Shown in pieces: positions 35,871 through 47,844 of a stretch of 64,000 nucleotides of DNA. The position numbers and the translations under genes are program-made. Position 1 is the stretch's first letter. The number at the start of each line of letters is the position of its first letter. The notes under the pieces are model-generated. The model ran no database searches. It was not told the DNA's origin and was given only the letters and a program-made list of their open reading frames with translations. This DNA comes from Craterostigma plantagineum (lineage: Eukaryota > Streptophyta > Magnoliopsida > Lamiales > Linderniaceae): positions 1 to 64,000 of the forward strand of contig JAPQWV010001556.1 of NCBI GenBank assembly GCA_027422505.1. The letters are read 5' to 3'.

Positions 35871-36599
35871 CTAGATAATTTAGGTAAACATATTCGACAG
35901 CTTTACCCCCGTCATGATGTCGTCGTAGAAGTAGCTATGACTCATTCGTGAGTCTACATCACGTACTAATATCGTCAAACATATTTTGTTCTCAGACGAT
36001 CATATACTGTGCATTCTCATACTAATAATCCTCTCAAAATACGTGTATGCACATGCTAATGCCACATAAATAATGCCATGCATACATACCATGCTCGGCT
36101 ACAGGCGATAAATAAAAGCACGTTCGCTTCCCCAAAATAAAAGTAAATCCGAACATGCACATAATATACTATGACATGGTGTACCAAATGGTTTCCCATG
36201 TCATCGCACAATCATAATTAATAGCTCACCGTGCGATTTCATTATCGCTGATAAGCACCTCACATAAAACAACTCACGTATTTCCATATAATTCTTATCA
36301 CGTAGGATCATTCAACACAGATAACACATTACATATTATAATCAAAGCACATAGTCACATAAAATACGTACATAAATTAATTTATGTGTTGTAGTTGAGA
36401 TTTCCACTTACTTGGTATCCTTAGCTTATCGCACGGTTAAATCGCTAACCTTCAAACCCTAATTATAGAAACATATAAAATTATAGTTCGTTAATTTAGT
36501 TACAATTTCATGAAATTGGTTAAATTTGAAAACCCTATTTTCGACTTAAAATTTTGAAACACTAAAATTCCAAATTTAACTTAAATTAAAATACCACAT

Positions 36600-38130
36600 T
36601 AAAATTTACAAAAATCTCGAGTGACATAATTATTTAAATCTCGACATAGTATATTATAAACCTTCGACATTCTTAGTAATTTATTTTGAGATCTCATGTC
36701 AAAATCTCTATAAATGTCGAAATCATTTCACATAAACATCTCGACATTTATATATAAAGATCTCAATATTCATTGTATAGATAAATTTCGACACTTTCAG
36801 AATAGCATTCGACATTTCATATAAGATTTCGACATGATAAACACAAATCTCGAGTTCCTCTTCGACATTTATAAAATCTCGATATCATCTTATACAAACA
36901 CTCGACATTCTTAAAAACTCAAAACAATATATTTCAAAACCCCACACAACAAAATGTCTATATCTCATATATCACTTTTATAAATGTCGAAATCACTTGA
37001 CATCAACATCTCGACATTTATATACATATAGATCTCGATATTCATTGTTCGATAGATTTCGACACTTTCTGAATAACATTCGACATTTCATTCTTTTATT
37101 ATTCAAGCTGGTTTCGACATTTTTATAGCATCTCAAAGCCTCTCACTTGACATAACGACATCTTACTCAAAGTTATAAATATCGAACCCTCACACAAAGA
37201 TCTCGATATCCTCACAACAATTTCATTCGACATTTGATAAATATCAATTTTTTTTCCAACTCCACATCCATCATGTCGACATTTCACTTGAGATCCCACT
37301 TCACATAATATGTCGATACCTTTCTCTGAATTCCACTTCACATAACATCTCGACATTTATATAAATCTCAATCTTTCGAAAATCATAAACACTATTTACT
37401 TCAAAACCCTAAATAAACTTTCGATCAAAACCTTGTAAATAAAAAAAACACTTTAAAGATCATTAGAACACTTCAAAACATATCCAACTCTTTAACAACT
37501 CAAAACCTCATAACATCAGAATTCATATATTATTTCATACTCATAACACTATCTTATACCAAACCCTAACTAAAAAACGTAAATATCTAACTTCCATACC
37601 TTAACTATGAGTTTGGTTCCAAGTCTTCCTCACTCCATAATCTTTGTAGAATGACAATGAGATATTTCTCTGCGTTCTTATCTTAAGGTGAATTTTTATT
37701 ATTCTTATTTTAGCTTTATGTTGCTTTCTACTTTCACTTTTAGTTTTAATTGTTTGGACTCATTCCTTTCTTAATCATGTAGTAGGTTCAATGAGAAAGA
37801 CATATATTAAATCTCAACACCATCACATCTAACAATGTCGACATCTTAGTTTAGTTCAACATCCTCCATTCGATTTTTTTCAATTCCACAATAATTCATA
37901 TCGATATCTTACTCAATATCCCACTTATCATAACATATCGACATCTTCATTCAATTCGACATCTTACTTACACTAATATTTCGATATTTATTCCAGATTC
38001 ACAACTACACAAGCCACATGTCGATATCTTATAAAGTTCAAAACCATTCTCAACTATCTCGACATCCACCTAAAATTCTTCAATATTCATCTCGACATTT
38101 TATTTCCTCATCATCTCGACATCCTTAAAT
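36600..38130 (+). repeat. Dispersed ATCTCGACAT motif array in LARD-B LTR
   Basis: I count about 22 CGACA words in 1.5 kb, nearly all on the plus strand, most inside (a)tctcgacatt or ttcgacattt, plus tctcgatat variants. Chance would give about one in DNA of this composition. The array is copied in the other LTR (42570-44090). For a minus-strand element it lies in U3, upstream of the expected transcription start. Confidence 0.8.
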
Positions 38131-38596
38131 ATTAACTATAGTCCGATTTCTAAATTCTCCTAATTCACATCAAAAACTATCAAGATTCCCATAAACACCC
38201 TATTTAAATTTCGAAACTCACTACCACATCGTGAAGTTCGAATTTTATCCAAAAGAAACCCTAAGTTTCCGACATTATAATATTTCGAAATTTTTTCAAA
38301 ATTTCTAAAAATCCATACCTAATTTCCAATAATGTTAGATATCATGTAAGCACAAAATTAAATAAATATTGAATATGAAATCATATAGTCACATAATATG
38401 CATGCAAATTTATTAGTAACAAAGACAACCAAGAAATATTAACATATAAAATACAAAACAATTTACATGTCACAAACATATATTTCACCTAAAGTCCCAA
38501 TTTCTTTATTTAAATAATCTACCCAACTTCCTATTTAAACCACTTCACTGCTAATTATCTTGCAAATCCCGTAGTTTAAATTTTACGGTTATTACA

Positions 38597-38610
38597 TTCT
38601 CTCCCCCTTA
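38597..38610 (-). other. LARD-B polypurine tract
   Basis: On the minus strand TAAGGGGGAGAGAA abuts the LTR start TGTAATAACC. Confidence 0.88.
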
Positions 38611-39918
38611 AAAAGGATTTCGCCCCCGAAATCACGCCGACTGAAGTGAGTTGGTATAGTAATAGAAAATAAATTTGCTTTCAGTTAGGCGATTTGACAA
38701 TCATCAAATTTTCCCCGAAAAGTATTTCAAAACTTCTAGGCCGAATAAGATTTGTTAAGTTAACGAATCCCAGCAGTTCTAAGACAGAGATCAAACGATG
38801 GATATAGAAAATCCTAGGCGATCAGATTATCATCTTATTCAGCGTAATATCTGCGTACAAATTTCTTTGTCCTTTATTACTTCTCAAGGAGGAAGCAATA
38901 TGGTTCTCTTCAATACAACATTGAACTCATCACTAAGAAATATCTGCCGCATTAATGAAGCAGGTGAGTTGTAGAGTTAGGTATTATCATTTCTCATGAA
39001 AACACCTATAACTTAACTTGATTCGTCAAGGCTGAAGTGATATCCTAACATTCTCAACCCAAATTTTTTATTTTTTTTATTTTTTATTTTTTTTTCACTC
39101 TCTTCGACCTCTCAATTTGTGCAAAGGAACGTCTATCAACGACCGACTATAGTTCATTCCGTTTGATAATAAACTTTAAAAACTACGATAAGCTTATCCT
39201 CCATCTCTAGAGTCTTGGAATATAGTACTCATTCATCGGCTGAAATTCAAATAGGAAATATATTTCATAAAGGAGCCAAGATTATAAGAGTCAATGCGGA
39301 ATCTTTCTAACCAACTCGAACTTGGATAATAGATTTTCAATACGCACTCACGACAACCACTTCAATCAATTATGTGTTACTTCGAGGTAGAGCTGGGAGA
39401 TGGTATGAACGATTATGCAATTATAGTAAGCAAAATTAGGAAGCACATGTATCCATTACGCTTCTGCTGCGCAACTTGGATATCGCACTTTGAATATATA
39501 CAGCTGATAACACGAGCAGAAAGACAATAACGCAAAGTTTACTTGGACACAATAAAGATTCGAATTGTTGGCTGAAAGAAATGGGGCGGAACTTCATCAT
39601 TATACTTCAACGAAAGAGAGAACATTAAATAAGAAGGAAGTATACTCTTGATCATAATTTGATCGTAAGAGAGTCTCGTGAAGTCATAGGAATGTGCACA
39701 TCCGCAAACTATGAATTACTGATTGAGGTAATTCCTTTGTCATCGCCACATATGTGGGTAAAGACTAATAACTCATCTTCAGGAATTGTTAAGCCTTCAG
39801 AGCAGGAATTCAGGAATTTTATTTAACATTATCTCGTCCAACAGATGAATACTCCTCTCCTGAGTATTTAGGGTTGATCACTCTTCCTATAGAATTCGAT
39901 TATGGTTTCGTTGAGAGC

Positions 39919-39946
<28 letters not shown>
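39919..39946. repeat. (AT)n microsatellite in LARD-B
   Basis: About 14 AT units in the interior. Confidence 0.9.
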
Positions 39947-39951
<5 letters not shown>

Positions 39952-40413
39952 CTACGATTCAGACCAATATTCATCTGTTACGCTCGAGTATTAAAATATC
40001 CTTACAACTCATTATTGAATCGTGTGAGTTTCCGCGTCAATAGGTATCTAGTCGCTATACTAGGATAGACGCCGAATATTTTTAACTTCTTCTATTGACA
40101 TAGGAGAATAAAATTGCACGGCTCAGTAATCATAGGAACGGGTTTGTTATTGATAGTCCACATACTCGTTATCCCCTAGAAATAGCTCCTGTTTTCATAA
40201 GGTTCAAATTGAACATTCGGTAAGAACCCGTGAGGGTTGTCCCGATATTTGGACTAAGTCCAGCGAAAACAAATTTGCTCACCCGACGATTTTTAACCAA
40301 GTTATAGCAAAACATTACTATCATGTCGAACTTATCTATTATATTTAACTAAGTTCCGAAATGGGACTTAGTTCAAAATTTTCTTTCAAAAATTAGATAG
40401 TTATGAAATTCAG

Positions 40414-40600
40414 TTATTTCGAAAATAATTTTCGGAATAGATTTCGAACCAATCTTCGAATGGCCAGTTCGAAAATTCTTTCGAAAAACTCTTTCGAAAA
40501 TTCTTTCGAAAATCACTTCGTCTCAAAGAAATCTCAAACTTGCAAAACTTGCGAAAAGAAAATTTCTCCATCTTACGAAAACTTATTTCGAAAACCATCC
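40414..40600. repeat. TTTCGAAAA cluster in LARD-B interior
   Basis: About eight TTCGAA cores within 190 bases, several inside tttcgaaaa or ctttcgaaaa. The words produce Phe-Glu-Asn and Ser-Lys repeats in an 84-codon frame (40403-40657) that I regard as a by-product. Confidence 0.7.
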
Positions 40601-40648
40601 TTTTGGAAATTTAGCATTAATGAAAATCATATTTTAACATTTCAAAAA

Positions 40649-40971
40649 TCATCCTAAATTGCTTATTATTAGGATCCTTGGAAAGTCAACTTTTGTCAAC
40701 TTCTCTCTATAACTGTTCTTCGCTTTATGTTTCCCTAAAATCTCCACACCTTCATATTGTGAGAACTTATGGAATCCGAACGAACTTAGAATATTCGCGA
40801 GCTTATAGACCAGATCTTTAAGCTCGCTCACTAATCCTTGAATTCACTAGTCTGACCCGTTTGTTCTTGGATCAGTTCCGTAAGGTACAACAATACCAAG
40901 TTATGTTTGTTCATAGAGAATACGACCCCACGACTTGACTCGTCAACATATTCCCTATATCCGCTAGTCAT
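40649..40971 (-). pseudogene. Possible relic small ORF of LARD-B
   Basis: On the minus strand the first ATG after the PBS that opens a sensible frame is at 40971: MTSGYREYVDESSRG... for 46 codons to a stop at 40831-40833. In the neighbouring frame the sequence continues with GLVSELKDLVYKLANILSSF to a stop at 40649. The two halves look like one helical protein of about 105 residues broken by a single-base shift. Its position, about 145 bases from the PBS, is where gag would start. I recognise no family. Confidence 0.35.
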
Positions 40972-41116
40972 TTTCTTGTTACATCTACAATCATCCAACA
41001 TATAGGCACGTCGTTATAATCACGTAATCACATCAAATATGAAACTTACAGGCAAGGCTGATTCCTCCAGACTTTTGAGCGGCGTACATGGACTGTCTTC
41101 AGAACCTATTTCCTAA

Positions 41117-41128
41117 GCTCTGATACCA
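41117..41128 (-). other. LARD-B primer-binding site
   Basis: On the minus strand TGGTATCAGAGC, tRNA-iMet type, 3 bases from the LTR. Confidence 0.92.
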
Positions 41129-41131
41129 CAC

Positions 41132-44100
41132 TGTAGCGCCCCACTTTTCCTATAACTAGTTTGGCGGATTTTTCGCAACGTAAGCTGCGGAAGACCCCAT
41201 TTTTTAAAAACACTCTTATTTAATAATTTAATATTATACACTCAACATTTATTTCGCAGACGTCTTATCCTACAATTATCTTAGTTCCACACATTAAAAT
41301 ATTTCGAACACACTAATAACACCCTCAGGTCACATCCATGTACGCCCAGCCCTCAAAAGTACGTGGAGTCACCGCCATCAGCCTGCCTTAGTCGTGACGT
41401 GTCTCAACGTCAGACTCTTTCGTACCTACAACACATAAAACGTGGAATGAGCTATAAAGCTCAGTAAGTGGAAATATGCATGTATGCACGTGTCGTAAAA
41501 CGCAAAGGCATCCGCGCCAATGCTTACTAACACTCGTATTCTCGTATCATTCTCATTCTTTCCTCATTTCTCTCATTTTTCTCATTCTCTCAGGGCCTTA
41601 GCTACTTACTAAGCGCACCACCATCTCATGAGCTCAAATCCTGTACGGATAAAATACGATAGTGGCCCACACTGGCTAGGATAAAACTAGGGTTTATCTC
41701 CAGTAGTATCATACACCAGGTCGCCCCTCTATCAAAACACTTTCCTGGCACTATAGTTATACTATGTGCCTTCCCATTCTATCAAATCACTTTCTTGGCA
41801 CTATAGTTATACTATGTACCTTCCCATTACCTAGATAATTTAGGTAAACATATTCGACGGCTTTACCCCGTCATGATGTCGTCGTAGAAGTAGCTATGAC
41901 TCATTCGTGAGTCTACATCACGTACTAATATCGTCAAACATATTTTGTTCTCAGACGATCATATACTGTGCATTCTCATACTAATAATCCTCTCAAAATA
42001 CGTGTATGCACATGCTAATGCCACATAAATAATGCCATGCATACATACCATGCTCGCCTACAGGCGATAAATAAAAGCACGTTCGCTTCCCCAAAATAAA
42101 AGTAAATCCGAACATGCACATAATATACTATGACATGGTGTACCAAATGGTTTCCCATGTCATCGCACAATCATAATTAATAGCTCACCGTGCGATTTCA
42201 TTATCGCTGATAAGCACCTCACATAAAACAACTCACGTATTTCCATATAATTCTTATCACGTAGGATCATTCAACACAGATAACACATTACATATTATAA
42301 TCAAAGCACATAGTCACATAAAATACGCACATAAATTAGTTTATGTGTTGTAGTTGAGATTTCCACTTACTTGGTATCCTTAGCTTATCGCACGGTTAAA
42401 TCGCTAACCTTCCAACCCTAATTATAGAAACATATAAAATTATAGTTCGTTAATTTAGTTACAATTTCATGAAATTGGTTAAATTTGAAAACCCTATTTT
42501 CGACTTAAAAATTTGAAACCCTAAAATTCCAAATTTAACTTAAATCAAAAATACCACATTAAAATTTACAAAAATCTCGAGTGACATAATTATTTAAATC
42601 TCGACATAGTATATTATAAACTTCGACATTCTTAGTAATTTATTTTGAGATCTCATGTCAAAATCTCTATAAATGTCGAAATCATTTCACATAAACATCT
42701 TGACATTTATATATAAAGATCTCAATATTCATTGTATAGATAAATTTCGACACTTTCAGAATAGCATTCGACATTTCATATAAGATTTCGACATGATAAA
42801 CACAAATCTCGAGTTCCTCTTCGACATTTATAAAATCTCGATATCATCTTATACAAACACTCGACATTCTTAAAAACTCAAAACAATATATTTCAAAACC
42901 CCACACAACAAAATGACGATATCTCAAATATCACTTTTATAAATGTCGAAATCACTTGACATCAACATCTCGACATTTATATACATATAGATCTCGATAT
43001 TCATTGTTCGATAGATTTCGACACTTTCTGAATAACATTCGACATTTCATTCTTTTATTATTCAAGCTGGTTTCGACATTTTTATAGCATCTCAAAGCCT
43101 CTCACTTGACATAACGACATCTTACTCAAAGTTATAAATATCGAACCCTCACACAAAGATCTCGACATCCTCACAACAATTTCATTCGACATTTGATAAA
43201 TATCAATTTTTTTTCCAACTCCACATACATCATGTCGACATTTCACTTGAGATCCCACTTCACATAATATGTAGATACCTTTCTCTGAATTCCACTTCAC
43301 ATAACATCTCGACATTTATATAAATCTCAATCTTTCGAAAATCATAAACACTATTTACTTCAAAACCCTAAATAAACTTTCGATCAAAACCTTGCAAATA
43401 AAAAAAACACTTTAAAGATCATTAGAACACTTTAAAACATATCCAACTCTTTAACAACTCAAAACCTCATAACATCAGAATTCATATATTATTTCATACT
43501 CATAACACTATCTTATACCAAACCCTAAGTAAAAAACGTAAATATCTAAATTCCATACCTTAACTATGAGTTTGGTTCCAAGTCTTCCTCACTCCATAAT
43601 CTTTGTAGAATGATAATGAGATATTTCTCTGCGTTCTTATCTTAAGGTGAATTTTTATTATTCTTATTTTAGCTTTATGTTGCTTTCTACTTTCACTTTT
43701 ACTTTTAATTGTTTGGACTCATTCCTTTCTTAATCATGTAGTAGGTTCAATGAGAAAGACATATATTAAATCTCAACACCATCACATCTAACAATGTCGA
43801 CATCTTAGTTTAATTCAACATCCTCCATTCGATTTTTTTCAATTCCACAATAATTCATATCGATATCTTACTCAATATCCCACTTATCATAACATATCGA
43901 CATCTTCATTCAATTCGACATCTTACTTACACTAATATTTCGATATTTATTCCAGATTCACAACTACACAGGCCACATGTCGATATCTTATAAAGTTCAA
44001 AACCATTCTCAACTATCTCGACATCCACCTAAAATTCTTCAATATTCATCTCGACATTTTATTTCCTCATCATCTCGACATTCTTAAATATTAACTATAG

Positions 44101-44558
44101 TCCGATTTCTAAATTCTCCTAATTCACATCAAAAACTATCAAGATTCCCATAAACACCCTATTTAAATTTCGAAACTCACTACCACATCGTGAAGTTCGA
44201 TTTTTATCCAAAAGAAACCCTAAGTTTCAGAAGTTATAATATTTCGAAATTCTCTTTTCAAAATTTATAAAACTCCATACCTAATTTCCAATAATGTTAG
44301 ATATCATGTAAGCACAAAATTAAATAAATACTGAATATGAAATCATATAGTCTCATAATATGCATGCAAATTTATTAGTAACAAAGACACCCAAGAAATA
44401 TTAACATATAAAATACAAAACAATTTACATGTCACAAACATATATTTCACCTAAAGTCCCAATTTCTTTATTTAAATAATCTACCCAACTTCCTATTTAA
44501 ACCACTTCACTGCTAATTATCTTGCAAATCCCGTAGTTTAAATTTTACGGTTATTACA
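41132..44558 (-). repeat. LARD-B 5' LTR
   Basis: Near-identical to 35175-38596, with scattered substitutions and small indels. It carries the same array, duplication and teloboxes. It is followed by the cttaa duplication and then SIR integrase sequence. Confidence 0.92.
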
Positions 44559-44563
44559 CTTAA

Positions 44564-46119
44564 TCTGTTGGAGGACTGGAAGCATGCTTCCATTTTCTAG
44601 GTTGCAGCTCATCAGCTCCTGGTTCCAGTGTCTCAATATTTTCTTCTTCGAGAATATCGTCCTTACCGTCTTTAGTAACTTGTAATTCTGCACAGGGCAA
44701 ATCTATACCTTCCTCATCAGTAGCATCTGCGTTAGGTATCTCATCAAAAGTAACATGTATGGATTCCTGAAAAGTCAGCTTCCTCTTATTATAAACACGA
44801 TATGCCTTAGAGTGAAGACTGTAACCAAGGAATATCCCTTCACCAACCTTAGAGTCAAATTTTCCTCTCTTGTCTCTATCGTTCAAGATAAAACATTTGC
44901 ATCCAAACACACGAAAGTAACTTATATTTGGAGTTGTACCATGCCAGATTTCATAAGAAGTCTTCTTCAATATCGGCCTAAGGAAGACACGGTTAGACAC
45001 ATAACAACCTGTACTAACAGCTTCTGCCCAGAACTGTTTGGGAATATCATACTCATATAGCATAGATCTAGCCATTTCCTGTAATACCCTATTTTTATGT
45101 TCAACTACACCATTCTGTTGGAGAGTTATAGGGGCAGAGAAGTTATGACTATATCCGTACTGATCATGGAATGATGAAAATGACTTACTATCAAATTCCA
45201 ATCCGCTATCACTACGTATCCTACACAGATTTGTTTCTTTTTCATTTTCCAGTCTCTTCACCAGTGATGCAAAGTTATCTAGTGCCTCATTCTTATGTGC
45301 AAGGAATATCACCCAGGTGTACCTGGAATAATCATCAACAATGACAAAGGCATATCTTTTACCTTGCAGAGACATCGTTTGAACAGGACCAAAAAGGTCG
45401 AGATGTAGTAATTCCAGAGGTCTGGATGTAGATATCACATTCTTTGCTTTGAACGATGTCTTGGTCTGCTTGCCCATTTGGCACTCCTTGCATGTCTTGC
45501 CCTTGACGAACTTTATGTCAGGAACACCCCGTACCAGTGCATTGCTTGTGATATGAGACAGTAATTCCATATTGGCATGTCCTAGGCAACTGTGCCATAA
45601 CCAGGTGTTATCCTGTGTAACTGCTAAACACTTGACATTCTGGTCAGTGATATCATCAAGAGTTATGCAATAGATATTTCTATCCCTAGATGCACTGAAT
45701 AGTACCTTGTCATTATTTCTAACAACATATTTATCATTTTCAAAAGTAACCGTATGACCTTTATCACATAATTGACTAATGCTAATGAGGTTATGTTCTA
45801 GATTCTTAACTAAGCATACGTCATTTATTGTAGTATGTAAAGTGTTACCGACAGTTCCAACTCCTATAATCTTAGCTTTGTGTTGTCGCCGTAGAAGACA
45901 TATCCTCCATCATATGCTTTCACCGACACAAACTTACTGATATCACCTGTCATATGGTGGGAATATCCACTGTCGAGGTACCACTTGTTTTTCTTGCTGG
46001 ATTTCTTCTTTGTACCTGCATGAATCATTTCTTTTCTGAGGTGCCCAACCTTGATTGGGTCCTAACTGGTTAGCAGAGAAATAACTTCTGTTCACACGTG
46101 ATATATCATGTGTTACAGA
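44564..46119 (-). pseudogene. SIR pol, protease and integrase part
   Basis: On the minus strand, protease: KWYLDSGYSHHMTG (about 45948-45989). Then LVKNLEHNLISISQLCDKG, and an integrase of 336 codons at 45570-44560 with CKECQMGKQ, Asp58 (HLDLFGPV), Asp121 (IRSDSGLEF) and Glu157 (QNGVVEHKN), the last two 35 residues apart as expected for D,D35E. The C-terminal part contains VFGCKCFILND and FLGYSLHSKAYRVYN. Earlier parts have stops near 45920. The frame ends at a stop in the LARD-B junction; the RT part is one frame over. Confidence 0.88.
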
Positions 46120-47785
46120 CTACGATCTCTTGAACACTGATTGGTCGGTGTTAGAGACTTCAGGAATCTTCTTTGGCCTCCAGACATATATAGCTTTATC
46201 AGCTCTCTTCAGAAAACAGTGGTTAGCACAATGACCTTGACGACCGCATGAAAAACACTTAGGTTTTCTAACAGAAGGTGGTGCAACATGCTCATGTGTC
46301 ATGGAATATCCTAGTCCTGATGTTCCAATATTACCGGGAATACTGAGTAACATGTCAAGATTTTGTTGTCCTTCAATAAATCTATCATTAGTGCGACATT
46401 TTCCTTCTAAGAAATCCTTAAGAACAGACATGTCTCTAGATATATTTTCTTTCTTTCTAAGAGTTTTGCAATTGCACACAGCTTTCTCTTCCTTAAGACT
46501 TTCTAGCTCGGCTCTCAGGCGCTCATTTTCTAGGTCTGTTTGGTGCTTCTCTCTAGCTACGTCATCTCGTTGCCTAATCAGACTCTTTACTTGTGAGTTG
46601 GGCGACTTAATCCTTCATTCTGCGTTTTGAATTATTTCAAACATCTCTTCCTTTTCATCTACTTCAGGGACTGAGGAAGCGTTATCATGAGATTATATTC
46701 GCATATAATTCATTCAGAAAAAGTATTTTTTTAATAGTGGAAGAGGTAGATACCTGATCATCATCATTGGCCATGTAGGCGAGATCTTCCTCCTCTTCAC
46801 TTCCGGCCTCTTCCCAGTTAGTGACCATGGCCTTCACGCTTCTTTGCCTTTTTGTCACCATTTTCCATAGGGCAGTTTGAGGCGAAGTGGCCTGGCTTGT
46901 TGCACTTGAAGCATTTCTGCACATTGTTCTCGGATGAAGATATTCCCTTGTTCCTAGACTGGAACTTGGAGTTTCCTTTGAACTTCCTTCTTAGCCGAGA
47001 TTTTCCGAACCTTCTGGTTAGCATGGCAATCTGCTCCAGCAAGTCTTCCTCAGTTTCTTCTTCGCCATCAGAATCGTTGTCTTGTTCGGTGTTGAAGGCA
47101 ATATTTGGTTGGTTTCGAGCTGGTGGTTTTTCTTTGATAGATATCTGAGTCATCTCGTTGGTGGTTAGGGATCCGATCAGTTCTGAGACAGAGAGCTCGT
47201 CCAAGTCCTTCGCTTCGTAGATGGCAGTTACTTTGGGATTCCATTCTCTTGGAAGAGATCTCAATATTTTCCACACCTTCTCACCATCCGATATTTTCTT
47301 TCCCAACGAGAACATTTGATTGATGATATTCATGAATCTGGCGTACATGTGGCTTATGGTCTCGTTGTCCTCCATTTTGAACAGCTCGTATTGGTGAGTT
47401 AGAAGAGCTATTCTTTCTTGTATAACTCGAGTGGTTCCCTCATGCGTAACTTGAAGCATGTCCCACATGTCTTTGGCAGATTCGCATGAATTCACTCGAT
47501 TGTATTCATCTCCCGTAAGCGCGCATGCGATCATGTTCTTTGCTTTGGCATTCATTGAGATTCCTCGCTTGTCTGTCACATCGTAGTCAGAACCTTTCTT
47601 TGGAGTTCCATCCACTTTCTTAGGAGTGTAAGGTCTAGTGGTGATGATATCCCACAGGTCGTAGTCTGCAGCAATTAGGAATTCCTTCATACAGTTTTTC
47701 CATATAGCGTAGTTCGTTCCATCGAGGAGTGGTGGCCTGGAATGGGACTGTCCCTCTGCAAAAACATCAAACTCAAAGAAGCCAT
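46120..47785 (-). pseudogene. SIR gag
   Basis: The ATG at 47785 (MASLSLMF) is out of frame by one base with the main reading, which contains GQSHSRPPLLDGTNYAIW and continues as 290 codons from 47690 (MKEFLIAADYDLWDIITTRP, RIALLTHQYELFKMEDNE, EWNPKVTAIYEAKDLDELSV). First zinc knuckle CFKCNKPGHFASNC at 46872-46913. After a frame loss near 46700-46820 comes a coiled-coil part (RAELESLKEEKAVCNCK) and a second knuckle CFSCGRQGHCANHC at 46216-46257. Two knuckles flanking a coiled coil fit Sirevirus gag. It packages genomic RNA. Confidence 0.85.
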
Positions 47786-47830
47786 TAGATCTTTAACTCA
47801 GGCTTGTTAGGCCCGTCGTTTGAGTAACCC

Positions 47831-47842
47831 GCTCTGATACCA
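47831..47842 (-). other. SIR primer-binding site
   Basis: On the minus strand TGGTATCAGAGC, tRNA-iMet type, 2 bases from the LTR edge at 47845. Confidence 0.92.
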
Positions 47843-47844
47843 AA

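Larger units (their letters stand above)
35175..38596 (-). repeat. LARD-B 3' LTR
   Basis: On the plus strand it begins tgtagcgccc and ends ggttattaca. From left to right it contains a conserved tgagct..aaagctcagtaagtgg block (near 35490), a 47-bp tandem duplication (35781-35870), a TCGA-core array (36600-38130) and six telobox octamers. Two long frames on the minus strand (such as 37123-37356) are by-products of the motif array. Confidence 0.92.
38611..41116 (-). other. LARD-B interior
   Basis: About 2.5 kb with no gag-pol similarity in any frame that I can recognise. It holds a T-rich run (39066-39100), an AT microsatellite (39919-39946), a TTCGAA cluster (about 40414-40600) and a broken small frame near the PBS (40649-40971). 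Confidence 0.8.
35175..44558 (-). mobile_element. LARD-B: complete large non-coding LTR element
   Basis: 9384 bp, flanked by cttaa (35170-35174 and 44559-44563). LTRs of 3422 and 3427 bp (35175-38596 and 41132-44558) start and end in TG...CA. PBS (41117-41128) and PPT (38597-38610) place it on the minus strand. The 2.5-kb interior carries no gag-pol. The LTRs make up about 73 percent of the element. This is the architecture of LARDs, which are mobilised by enzymes from other elements. The LTRs differ only at scattered positions, so insertion was recent compared with the other layers. Confidence 0.92.

Noticed and set aside
37123..37356. A 77-codon minus-strand frame repeated at 43082-43315
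   Set aside because: It is the same LTR segment in both LTRs of LARD-B, made of motif-array sequence; duplication follows from the LTRs, not from selection.
40403..40657. 84-codon frame in the LARD-B interior
   Set aside because: Its Phe/Glu/Asn/Ser/Lys composition follows from repeated ttcgaaaa words; no recognisable domain.
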